Source: Planctomycetota bacterium
GTDB lineage: Bacteria > Planctomycetota > Planctomycetia > Pirellulales > Pirellulaceae
Assembly (NCBI GenBank): GCA_017303505.1
Contig: JAFLCP010000018.1
Span: forward strand, 1-64,000
Direction of reading: 5' to 3'
Length of the DNA stretch: 64,000 nt
The first letter of the stretch is position 1; every line of letters starts with the position of its first letter. This document shows, piece after piece, positions 28,905 through 36,635 of this stretch. A program made the position numbers and the translations under genes. Below the pieces are notes generated by a model that made no database searches, had not been told where the DNA came from, and saw only the letters and a list, made by a program, of their open reading frames with translations.

Positions 28905-29564
28905 TTACTCAAGCCGTGTATCAAGTTTGGCAAGCAGATATTCAGCTCTCGCGATTCCATCTTCCGTTCCATAGATTCCTAATAATTCGGTGAGGCAACC
29001 TTGTAAGCCGCAGGTGCAGCGTTGTTGATGAGCAAATTCATGTAAGCTCGAAAGCCAATTGCCCTCGAGACCTAATTGGTAGCGGCAGTAAAAAGCGGAG
29101 GGTAAGGCCCATTGATGTGTGGGTTGTTTCGAAAGAGCGACCTCGTATGCATCGAGTGCATCGGCATATTCATTACCTTCGAGGTGTGTGTCGCCTATTT
29201 CTAGCCAACAGGTCACATCTTCGGGATCATGTATTGCGGCTTCCGCGAACATACGTATCGAGTAAGCGATTTCCCCTCCCCTTCTCGCGGCGTTTGCCAG
29301 TGCGATCGCACTCATCCACGACGGCTCCTGTTCGTATTGTTGCTCCGTAAATTCAATGGCCTCAGCATGCCTTCCATTTTTACTAAGCAGCATAGGACGC
29401 AATAATCCGTTGAGTGGCGTGGTCCCATATTCGGATTCGAGCTTGTTTAATCGTTCCAGCAAGTGTTTAGCGACATGCTTTTCATCATCAGTCAGGCTGG
29501 AGTAAGGTTCCGGTATGCACATGGCCGCGTCGTAGATTTCGCGAATTTCGTCATTGAGTGTCAT
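28905..29564 (-). CDS. TPR-repeat protein
   Basis: 219 residues from the ATG at 29564; the frame is open back to 29675, but the extra 37 residues are basic and poorly structured. Tetratricopeptide-like helices appear at AIALANAARRGGEIAYSIRM, IHDPEDVTCWLEIGDTHLEG and NEYADALDAYEVALSKQPTH. The end (HQQRCTCGLQGCLTELLGI) carries a small Cys cluster. It is likely a cytoplasmic protein-interaction module; partners are unknown. Confidence 0.75.
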   Translation of the reverse strand: MTLNDEIREIYDAAMCIPEPYSSLTDDEKHVAKHLLERLNKLESEYGTTPLNGLLRPMLLSKNGRHAEAIEFTEQQYEQEPSWMSAIALANAARRGGEIAYSIRMFAEAAIHDPEDVTCWLEIGDTHLEGNEYADALDAYEVALSKQPTHQWALPSAFYCRYQLGLEGNWLSSLHEFAHQQRCTCGLQGCLTELLGIYGTEDGIARAEYLLAKLDTRLE

Positions 29565-29770
29565 GGTTCGGTCTCGGTGATTGGCGATGACGGCAGTCGT
29601 GTTATGTGGATTGCGTCGCCTCGTCATCGCCACAGCCCATGTGAATTTCGGCGCGCATCTAATCTGTTTACCCACTGGCAGGGTGCATTAGCTGGTATAA
29701 TGATACTCGATAGCGGAGAATTTTCGTAATCCAAAAAAGTTCCGAACGGACCTTACAAAGGTATCGAACC

Positions 29771-30046
29771 ATGTCCATTATTCCCGATCCAAATCCACAA
29801 TCTTCCGACAATCCACCGAAAGTTCGCTTAGCAGAAGGACAGCATGTCAATCTGGGATGCGGTACACTGATTTTAATCGCGCTGATCGTCTTGATTTTCG
29901 GCCGGAAAGGGACTGGTGACCTGGAACGTGAAGTGAAAAATCTCAGCTCCAAGATTGAGCAATTGGAAGCAGCGGTGAAAACGCAGACAAGTGAAATCAA
30001 ATCCCTTGAGGAAAAACTGGCCGGCCCAAATGCAGAGCCAAAGTAA
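29771..30046 (+). CDS. Small membrane protein with cytoplasmic coiled coil
   Basis: 91 residues. A single membrane helix (GCGTLILIALIVLIFG, about 30-45) is followed by a heptad-repeat helix (LEREVKNLSSKIEQLEAAVK, about 51-83). Short proteins of this build are often membrane-associated adaptors. No family name is recognised. It is 70 bases upstream of the next plus-strand gene. Confidence 0.75.
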   Translation: MSIIPDPNPQSSDNPPKVRLAEGQHVNLGCGTLILIALIVLIFGRKGTGDLEREVKNLSSKIEQLEAAVKTQTSEIKSLEEKLAGPNAEPK

Positions 30047-30116
30047 TCAGACCTAAGACGAAGTGTGTGCGCAAGGGAAGCACATGATCGAACTCATTGT
30101 ATCTAAGGAAAAGTTC

Positions 30117-30746
30117 ATGCGGATCATTCTCCTCTTCGGATTGTGTTGTATTGCCTTGTCGAGCAATGCAGTTGTTGGTTCAGACCCAGACGCGACTACG
30201 ATTGTCAAGCAAGCGATCGATGCGGTTGGAGGTGAGAATAAACTTCTGCGACTGTTTCGTGCTCGCGAGACAGTCAATGTCAGTAGCGATCCAGAAAAGA
30301 AAGTACCAGAGCGAGTTTCGATCTATGAGCCGCCGAAGTATTGGTGGACAGGCAAAAGCGAACGCGTGAAGAACGAAGCGAAACCCGATGAACCAGCGAC
30401 ATTTTTGGTGTGGGCATGGACATTAACGATTCTGACCGATCCTGCTTCGAAACTAGAAGTGCTCCCAGAAATTGTCGAGTCCGAGAAGGCGGTCATCGGT
30501 CTACGAGTCAGTGGTACCGTTGACCCACCCATGGATATCTATTTCGACAAGTCCGAAAGTCGTTTGGTTCGAATCGATTGGCGAAGCGACATATATCGCT
30601 TCAGCGATTGGAAGGAGCACGATGGGGTAAAGTACCCTGCGAAATGTGTCGGCTTCAAAAAGAGTTCAGGCAAGCCGTGGTTCTACAGCGACATTATCGA
30701 ACTCGAACGACTGAAAGAACTGCCCGAAGGATTCAAACGACGGTAA
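30117..30746 (+). CDS. Secreted hypothetical protein (LolA/LppX-like fold possible)
   Basis: 209 residues from the ATG at 30117, preceded by AAGGA at a good distance; upstream in-frame starts at 30063 and 30084 would spoil the signal peptide. The signal is MRIILLFGLCCIALSSNAV. The mature part begins with IVKQAIDAVGGENKLLRLFR and continues as beta strands ending in WKEHDGVKYPAKC. That start and the strand pattern recall outer-membrane lipoprotein-sorting-like proteins frequent in planctomycetes, but this is only fold-level resemblance. Confidence 0.7.
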   Translation: MRIILLFGLCCIALSSNAVVGSDPDATTIVKQAIDAVGGENKLLRLFRARETVNVSSDPEKKVPERVSIYEPPKYWWTGKSERVKNEAKPDEPATFLVWAWTLTILTDPASKLEVLPEIVESEKAVIGLRVSGTVDPPMDIYFDKSESRLVRIDWRSDIYRFSDWKEHDGVKYPAKCVGFKKSSGKPWFYSDIIELERLKELPEGFKRR

Positions 30747-30765
30747 TTCGGGCAGCTCCCATTCG

Positions 30766-30925
30766 CCTGCGCTGCGCGAGAAAGTAGATGGTAGAGAGTT
30801 GAGCAGGAGAGCTGTTCAGGACAGTCTCTCAGTAGGCTGGGATCAACGCACATTTCATCCGAGTTGAGCCCGTTTGCAAATTCGCCTCCCGCCCTGTGCG
30901 GGAGGATCTCGCGCCTGGCAGGCTA
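30766..30925 (+). repeat. Left inverted flank of Y1-transposase unit
   Basis: The inner ~75 bases are nearly identical to the reverse complement of the right flank, with about five differences; the outer part is recognisably related. An internal hairpin, CCTCCCGC-CCTGT-GCGGGAGG, lies at 30885-30905. The outer edge is CCTGCGCTGCGCGAG at 30766-30780. Confidence 0.8.
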
Positions 30926-30962
30926 CAGAGCTCAGTCGGCGTACCAGCGCGCCTTCATCCAA

Positions 30963-31775
30963 TCAATTCGATGACGCGAGCGCTCGTCGAATCGCATTGC
31001 GATCATATGGACCAAATGTGCCAACATAATAACTGAACTCACTTATCGCCTTCATGCCGAGCGCATATGCCATGTTATTCATGAGCGCAAGGGCTACCGA
31101 CTGCGGCGAGCAAACGTTATTGCAGCCCAGCAGTAAATGCATATGGTTGGATACCAAACCTATCCGCGCGAGCAAATGTTGTTTTTGTGCACAAGATCGA
31201 ATAATCATCGAACGCAGCTTACGAAGTACGTCTTCATGTACATTGTGCAAGTGGTCGCGATTCTCGATCACAATATGCAGGTTATGCAAATAGCGCCCAT
31301 GATTGCTGAACTGCGGCTCTTTCAAATTGGCGGCTTCATCGAAAAACTGCAAGAGCTCAATTTGTTTTTGCACACGTAGATCGGCCATCGGATGACGTTG
31401 TGGTTGTTTAGCAACATACGCATTCAAGCAATCATTGTTTGCTTCCCCAACGCTCAAGAGGTTATAGGTTCCTTGAAAGATCTTGGGCTTGATGGCTCTC
31501 ATCAGATATTGAAGCCGCCCTTTTACAGACCGAACCACATCGGCTGGAGAGACGTGTGGGCGAGTGCTAAGCAAGAACTGCAATCGTAAATCATCCATTT
31601 GTTTCTGCTCGAGTATTCGCACTGCATCGGATTCAGTTGCACGCTTTAGCGATTCGAAGATCGACGCTGGGACCAAGAGTTTTTCACGCATAGATAGAGT
31701 CAACGACCAATTCAATTGGAACGCTGCCGTGGTGTTACTTTCCGTGTAAATGGGTTGCAGTTTTACTTTCTGCAT
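30963..31775 (-). CDS. Two-domain Y1 (IS200/RAYT-like) transposase
   Basis: A 270-residue protein. The C-terminal half has the HUH motif as NHMHLLLG (His211, His213), followed by SPQSVALALMNNMAYAL. The N-terminal half also reads like an IS200-type TnpA: LLSTRPHVSPADVVRSVKGR (69-88), then YNLLSVGEANNDCLNAYVAK with the expected Tyr at 120. Its own HUH position reads LQF (65-67). So the chain looks like two fused Y1 domains, with histidines kept only in the second and the helix-borne tyrosine clearest in the first. The HUH histidines and tyrosine coordinate and cut single-stranded DNA in this superfamily. Y249, Y250 and Y257 are alternative nucleophiles. It is flanked by inverted repeats on both sides. 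Confidence 0.8.
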   Translation of the reverse strand: MQKVKLQPIYTESNTTAAFQLNWSLTLSMREKLLVPASIFESLKRATESDAVRILEQKQMDDLRLQFLLSTRPHVSPADVVRSVKGRLQYLMRAIKPKIFQGTYNLLSVGEANNDCLNAYVAKQPQRHPMADLRVQKQIELLQFFDEAANLKEPQFSNHGRYLHNLHIVIENRDHLHNVHEDVLRKLRSMIIRSCAQKQHLLARIGLVSNHMHLLLGCNNVCSPQSVALALMNNMAYALGMKAISEFSYYVGTFGPYDRNAIRRALASSN

Positions 31776-31861
31776 GATTGCTCTCCTTAGTCAGAAGTGT
31801 ATTGGGTGGCTGATTTTATGTGGACGGGTGTATGTATACAAGTGGGTTGTTTGGTGGGAGG

Positions 31862-32029
31862 TAGCCTGCCAGGCGCGAGAACCTCCCGCACAGGGCGGGA
31901 GGCGAATTTGCATACAAGCTCAACTCGGATGAAATGAGCATTGGCCTCTCCCTACCGAGAGGCTGTCGTGAATAGCTCGCCTGCTCTCCTGCTTACCTCT
32001 CTACCATCTACCATCTCGCGCAGCGCAGG
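31862..32029 (-). repeat. Right inverted flank of Y1-transposase unit
   Basis: Reverse complement of the left flank over its whole length, with best agreement next to the gene. The internal hairpin CCTCCCGC-ACAGG-GCGGGAGG lies at 31882-31902. The outer edge is CTCGCGCAGCGCAGG, ending at 32029. The remaining ~110 bases up to the nadK stop hold nothing recognisable. Confidence 0.8.
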
Positions 32030-32145
32030 AGGCGGCACGCCAGTGCAGAGGTGAGCAGTTCGGGGAAAAAGAACTGGGGGGCAGAAGAGCGCCCCACCGA
32101 AAAAAGCAACTTTAGATAAATGCGTTCCCTTCGCACCAACCGACC

Positions 32146-33054
32146 CTACTCTGCCGGTGGGCTCGGGGCGAGTTCGGGACGTGGAGCACCGCTCCAACCG
32201 AGCTTCTCTCGTAAGGTGCGATATTCGTTATAGCCCGTGAGGTTAATCATCTTAAAAGCCGCTGGAGCTTTCTCGATGCGCACTCGATCTTCCATGGTCA
32301 ACTCCGCTAACTCGCGGCCATCCACAACCACAGCCGTAGTTGCTGCCGCGCGACGCAATCGCAGTTCGAAGACACGGTCCGCTGTATCAACGACAGGTCG
32401 CATCGTTAAGGTGTGAGGACTGATCGGACTAATCACCACCGCTTGTAGGTTGCGATGCAAGATAGGACCACCCGCAGATAGATTGTGCGCGGTTGAACCA
32501 ATGGGCGTACTGAGAATCAATCCGTCGCAACTATACGTCGTTGCCCAGGTCTCATCGACGAACATATCGACTTGCAACATCGTATAGGGGCTGCCCGTGC
32601 GCAAAGCCACTTCGTTTAGGCCGATCTGGCAGCAGCGGCGTTGTTCGCCTCGATACACCGAACATTCCAACATGACATGTTCGGTATATTCGCACGGGCC
32701 AGTGACCACTAATGGCCAGATACGTTCAAATTGCTCTGGACCGATGTCGGCCAGAAAGCCAAGCCGACCCAAGTTCACGCCTACTACGGGAATCTGGTTG
32801 TAACGCATCTGCCGAGCAGCTTGTAGAATCGATCCGTCGCCACCGAGCACAACCACCAAGTCGTTGTTGGTATCAGAGAATGGATACGAGAAGGTGAGAT
32901 CGACATGCGCAATCTCTGCATGTTTCTCGATCATCGGCAACAGACGCGGCAACCATTCATGAACATGCGGTTTGTCGGGAGCCGCTACAACCACGACGCG
33001 CGGAGGGCGTTTTTGCTCAACCCAAGCAGCCTTTACAACGCCTCGTCCGCGCAT
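32146..33054 (-). CDS. nadK: NAD kinase
   Basis: A 302-residue protein. The diagnostic GGDG lies in VVLGGDGSILQAARQ and is followed by NLGRLGFLADI and the second signature DGLILSTPIGSTAHNLSAGG. It phosphorylates NAD to NADP in the cytoplasm. It starts 38 bases after the dxs stop on the same strand and is probably the last gene of the xseB-ispA-dxs-nadK unit. The C-terminal tail beyond LREKLGW is Pro/Ala-rich and of no clear function. Confidence 0.92.
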   Translation of the reverse strand: MRGRGVVKAAWVEQKRPPRVVVVAAPDKPHVHEWLPRLLPMIEKHAEIAHVDLTFSYPFSDTNNDLVVVLGGDGSILQAARQMRYNQIPVVGVNLGRLGFLADIGPEQFERIWPLVVTGPCEYTEHVMLECSVYRGEQRRCCQIGLNEVALRTGSPYTMLQVDMFVDETWATTYSCDGLILSTPIGSTAHNLSAGGPILHRNLQAVVISPISPHTLTMRPVVDTADRVFELRLRRAAATTAVVVDGRELAELTMEDRVRIEKAPAAFKMINLTGYNEYRTLREKLGWSGAPRPELAPSPPAE

Positions 33055-33091
33055 CCAGTGACTCCCGCTTTATAACATCCGCAACCTCACC

Positions 33092-34993
33092 TCAGCGAGC
33101 CATTTGCTCAGCATTCATCCGCTGTTCCAATTCGCGGCAAGCTCGGATGATGCCATTGGCATCCAATCCAAGATCGGCCATGAGCTCTTCGCGTTCGCCG
33201 TGTTCCACGAAGCGATCCGGGAGTCCCAACGAACGCATCATGCGTGTGTCCCAACCATGTTCGCAGGCCGCTTCCAATACGGCGCTGCCAAAGCCTCCCA
33301 TGCGACACCCTTCTTCGATGGTGATCACAAAGCGACCTTGTTGGAAACACTTCCCGATGACTTCCACATCCAACGGTTTGGCAAAGCGAGCGTTGACGAC
33401 AGTGACATCCATTCCTTCGCTGGCTAAGCGATCTGCGGCCTGCATGCAGGTTTCCAGCATGCCACCGAATGCGATCAAGCTGCCGTCGGTACCCCAACGC
33501 ACAACTTCGGCTTTGCCAAGTTGAATTGGATCGTTCGGTTTATCGAGGATCGGTGCATTGCTTTTGGGATAACGAATGCCGACTGGGCCTGGATGTTGCA
33601 ACGCGAAGTCCAGCATCGATTTCACTTCTTTAGCATCGCCAGGTGCCATCACCACCATGTTTGGGAAAACACGCATGTAGGCGATGTCATAGGTACCGTG
33701 GTGGGTTGGACCATCGGGCCCCGTCAAACCAGCTCGGTCCATCATGAATACAACAGGCAGATTTTGCAGACAGACTTCCTGGAAGATTTGATCATACGAA
33801 CGTTGCAAGAAAGTGCTGTAGATGGCCACTATCGGTCGCAAGCCCGTCTTCGCATGACCAGCAGCAAACGCGACGGCATGCGACTCGCAAATGCCAACGT
33901 CAAAGAATCGCTCAGGAAACTCGTCGCGAACCGGTTCTAGTTTGTTGCCTTGGCACATCGCTGCCGTCATCACCGTGACGCGTTCATTGGCTCGCATGCA
34001 ATCGCGTATCGCATCGCGAGCATAGTTCGTGTAGGCAGGGCTGCCGCCACCGCTCACCACTTTAGGACGACCATTGTCATCTTCAAAAGCTGGAGGAGTA
34101 TGGAAGAAGACTGGATCAGCGGCCGCTGGCTGGTATCCATGTCCTTTCTCAGTGACAACATGCAACAACACAGGACCCTTGAGGTCCTTAACCAAATTCA
34201 AGTACTTGCGAAGAATGCCCAAATCGTGTCCATCGATCGGGCCGATGTAACGGAAGCCCAACTCTTCAAAGAGCATGCCACCGCATAGTCCAGCTTTAAC
34301 ACCTTCTTTGAGTTGCGCCAGCATGCGTTCGGCTGGATCGCCAAACAGCGGCACTCGATTGAGCATCTTCACGACTTCGTTTTTCAAGCCGGTATAAAAC
34401 GGATTGGTTCGCAATCGATCGAGATATCGAGCTACGCTTCCCACGCGTGGGCAAATCGACATTTTGTTATCGTTTAGCACGACGAGCATGTCAGCGTTGA
34501 GTTCGCCCGCATTATTGAGGGCTTCGAAAACGATACCCGATGGGAAGGCTCCATCACCAATCACCGCCACGCTCTTGCTGGCTTTGCGATTCATCAGATC
34601 GTCACCGCTCTTGAGACCTAGAGCGGTCGAGACGCTGCAACCGGCATGGCCCGTCATGAACAAGTCATAGTCGCTTTCGGTTGGGTTGGGATAACCCATC
34701 AAACCGCCACGTGTGCGAATCGTCGCAAATTCGTGATAACGGCCGGTGATCAATTTGTGAGGATAGATTTGATGACCTGTATCCCAAATCAATCGATCGG
34801 TGCGAAAGTCATAAACGCTGTGCAGGGCCAAGCACAGTTCGACTACACCGAGATTGGATGCGAAGTGAGCTGTGCGAGTTGCCATCAGGTTGCAGAGCAC
34901 ATCGCGAATTTCATCGGCAAGCTTTTGCAATTGCTCGAGCGACATATCGTGAAGCTGATGCGCAGATTCGATTCGCGACAACATTTCGTGCAT
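33092..34993 (-). CDS. dxs: 1-deoxy-D-xylulose-5-phosphate synthase
   Basis: 633 residues from the ATG at 34993, which has AAAGGAACC upstream and gives the family's usual length; the frame stays open to 35125 but that would overlap ispA. The thiamine diphosphate site is GDGAFPSGIVFEALNNAGEL, ending in LNDNKMSI. Conserved DTGHQIYPHKLITGR, GPIDGHDL and DRAGLTGPDGPTHHGTYD are all present. The enzyme condenses pyruvate and glyceraldehyde 3-phosphate, the first step of the MEP isoprenoid pathway. It lies 17 bases after ispA, which supports co-transcription and shared duty in isoprenoid synthesis. Confidence 0.97.
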   Translation of the reverse strand: MHEMLSRIESAHQLHDMSLEQLQKLADEIRDVLCNLMATRTAHFASNLGVVELCLALHSVYDFRTDRLIWDTGHQIYPHKLITGRYHEFATIRTRGGLMGYPNPTESDYDLFMTGHAGCSVSTALGLKSGDDLMNRKASKSVAVIGDGAFPSGIVFEALNNAGELNADMLVVLNDNKMSICPRVGSVARYLDRLRTNPFYTGLKNEVVKMLNRVPLFGDPAERMLAQLKEGVKAGLCGGMLFEELGFRYIGPIDGHDLGILRKYLNLVKDLKGPVLLHVVTEKGHGYQPAAADPVFFHTPPAFEDDNGRPKVVSGGGSPAYTNYARDAIRDCMRANERVTVMTAAMCQGNKLEPVRDEFPERFFDVGICESHAVAFAAGHAKTGLRPIVAIYSTFLQRSYDQIFQEVCLQNLPVVFMMDRAGLTGPDGPTHHGTYDIAYMRVFPNMVVMAPGDAKEVKSMLDFALQHPGPVGIRYPKSNAPILDKPNDPIQLGKAEVVRWGTDGSLIAFGGMLETCMQAADRLASEGMDVTVVNARFAKPLDVEVIGKCFQQGRFVITIEEGCRMGGFGSAVLEAACEHGWDTRMMRSLGLPDRFVEHGEREELMADLGLDANGIIRACRELEQRMNAEQMAR

Positions 34994-35010
34994 ATAGTTA
35001 CCTGGTTCCT

Positions 35011-35952
35011 TTAGTTTTTTCGACTCAGCACATATCGTGCTAGTTCTACTAGCGGCCAAGCAGCGTTTCCGAAGCCTTCCAAAGCTTGCTCTGCTTGCCG
35101 CACCAATCCGCGTGCCTTTTCCCAACTCGCATCAACACCCAACAAACCTGGGTAGGTTAACTTACCGCGTGAGCTATCTTTGCCGGTTCGTTTTCCCATG
35201 GCGTCGGCGGTGGACTCGACATCGAGGAGGTCGTCCACAACCTGAAATGCTAAACCCAAGCTATTCCCATATTGTTGCAACGAATCAAGTTGTAAAGAAG
35301 TCCCGCCGCCACTAATCCCCCCTAACTCCAGGGAAACTCTGATCATGGCACCCGTTTTACCCCTATGAATGGTCTGGAGTTTTTCTAAATCTCCCCCTTC
35401 TTTCTCAGCCAGGAGGTCCAAGGCTTGGCCTCCGACGAGGGCTTCGGGCCCAGCGGCTTGGGCCAACCGCCGCAGCGCATCGGCAACAACGGCGGGCGTG
35501 AAGTACCCATTTGAATGCGATAAGTGGGTTAGTCCCTCGGCCAAAACCTCGAAGGCTAGGGCCAATAAGGCGTCGCCGGCCAAAATTGCGGTAGCCTCAT
35601 CAAACTGAACGTGACACGTGGGGCGTCCGCGACGCAAATCGTCATCGTCCATCGCTGGCAGGTCGTCGTGGATCAACGAATAAGTGTGGATCATTTCCAC
35701 GGCTACTGCTGCATGAATCGCTTGATGCCTGTCACTACCTACCGCCTGTGCACCTAGTAGCGCTAGGAGTGGCCGGAGTCGTTTGCCGGGGGCCAGCAGC
35801 GAATACCGCATGGCATCAGCCAAGCGGGTCGGAATCGCTTTACGGCTCGCCAAAGCCTGCTCCAAAGCCACATCGACTTCGGCCCGCATTTCGGCCATCA
35901 ACTCGTTCAGCGAAACATTTGCAACTGGACCACTCACGCTGTGTATTCCCAC
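35011..35952 (-). CDS. ispA: Polyprenyl (farnesyl/geranylgeranyl) diphosphate synthase
   Basis: A 313-residue trans-prenyltransferase. The first Asp-rich motif is DDLPAMDDDDLRRGRPTCH and the second is DDLLDVESTADAMGKRTGKD. GKRLRPLLALLGAQAVG near residue 55 binds the allylic diphosphate. The two residues before the first motif are small, which fits C15 to C20 products, but chain length cannot be fixed from this. The position between xseB and dxs is the classic bacterial ispA setting. Confidence 0.95.
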   Translation of the reverse strand: MGIHSVSGPVANVSLNELMAEMRAEVDVALEQALASRKAIPTRLADAMRYSLLAPGKRLRPLLALLGAQAVGSDRHQAIHAAVAVEMIHTYSLIHDDLPAMDDDDLRRGRPTCHVQFDEATAILAGDALLALAFEVLAEGLTHLSHSNGYFTPAVVADALRRLAQAAGPEALVGGQALDLLAEKEGGDLEKLQTIHRGKTGAMIRVSLELGGISGGGTSLQLDSLQQYGNSLGLAFQVVDDLLDVESTADAMGKRTGKDSSRGKLTYPGLLGVDASWEKARGLVRQAEQALEGFGNAAWPLVELARYVLSRKN

Positions 35953-36013
35953 CTTTTGAGGAAAATCGATTCAAGCCCGTTCTTTTGGAGCAGTTTTTTG
36001 GGACCGAATTGGA

Positions 36014-36340
36014 TCAATCGTCGGCGGCACTGCGGCGGCGACTTCGCGAGGCCTGCTTCTCTTCCAGCGACATTTCCGACGCATCTACGGCTTGCGTCAC
36101 CGGCTTGCCATCTTCATCCACGCCGCTGAGCATTTCGATCTTTAACTCCGCATCTGCCAAGATCTTATGGCAACGCTTGAGTCTGTCGATCCCCAGTTGG
36201 TAAGCTTCCAAAGAGTCCTGTAAGCCGAGGTTTCCCTGTTCCAATTTTCGAACGGTTTCTTCGAGTTGCAGCAACATGACCTCAAATGATTCGTCCTCGT
36301 TGCGATCTGCGGGCGATTTGTCTCGTGTCGACTTAGCCAT
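36014..36340 (-). CDS. xseB: Exodeoxyribonuclease VII small subunit
   Basis: A 108-residue protein containing the XseB core SFEVMLLQLEETVRKLEQGN and SLEAYQLGIDRLKRCHKILA, two helices that bind the large subunit. Short charged tails extend both ends; the C-terminal one is Lys/Arg/Ser-rich. The partner gene xseA is not in this window. It is first in the minus-strand unit leading to ispA and dxs, 61 bases apart. Confidence 0.92.
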   Translation of the reverse strand: MAKSTRDKSPADRNEDESFEVMLLQLEETVRKLEQGNLGLQDSLEAYQLGIDRLKRCHKILADAELKIEMLSGVDEDGKPVTQAVDASEMSLEEKQASRSRRRSAADD

Positions 36341-36635
36341 AGCGGGTGACTCCTTGTGGAGGCATTGTAGCAGACTCGATTTGCGAAGGCGCTAGTTCAG
36401 ACGTAAGATCGAATAAGAGGTGCATCGGTATTGTTAAGGCCTGCGTCCGCCTCGTTTAGCCCGTAGCCGCAGCGCAGCGTAGGCTAGGCCCCGTCCAACT
36501 ACATAATCCCGAATCACTATTGTTTAACCCGTAGCCGAAGCGGAGCGCACGCTAGGCCCCGTCCCACCCGTGGGACGATCTGGCTCGACTCGGCGCAACC
36601 GTCACAACCGTTATTTTCGAAACGAACCAGCGTCC
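36341..36635. other. Divergent region, xseB / ABC1 kinase, holding a REP-like repeat pair
   Basis: This gap should hold promoters for both directions. Apart from the two repeats described separately at 36454-36564, nothing is recognised. An in-frame ATG at 36570 for the ABC1 gene lies inside the second repeat's edge and is therefore an unlikely start. Confidence 0.5.
36454..36564. repeat. Direct repeat pair, 43 bp, REP-like
   Basis: Units at 36454-36496 and 36522-36564 share about 36 of 43 bases, with common cores CCCGTAGCCG and GCTAGGCCCCGTCC. The interior (GCAGCGCAGCG) is short and GC-rich. Both lie in an intergenic region, in the same orientation. The pattern is that of a dispersed intergenic repeat rather than an operator. 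Confidence 0.7.

Larger units (their letters stand above)
30766..32029. mobile_element. Y1-transposase unit flanked by long inverted REP-like repeats
   Basis: One minus-strand transposase gene lies between two inverted copies of a ~165-bp repeat (30766-30925 and 31862-32029). Each copy carries its own GC-rich palindrome. This is the arrangement of REP-associated tyrosine transposases (RAYTs) with their BIME-like repeats. It separates a plus-strand secreted-protein gene from the nadK end of the isoprenoid block. Confidence 0.75.

Noticed and set aside
34994..35125. N-terminal extension of dxs
   Set aside because: Overlaps ispA, lacks an RBS and is not found in the enzyme family; the 34993 start gives the usual length.
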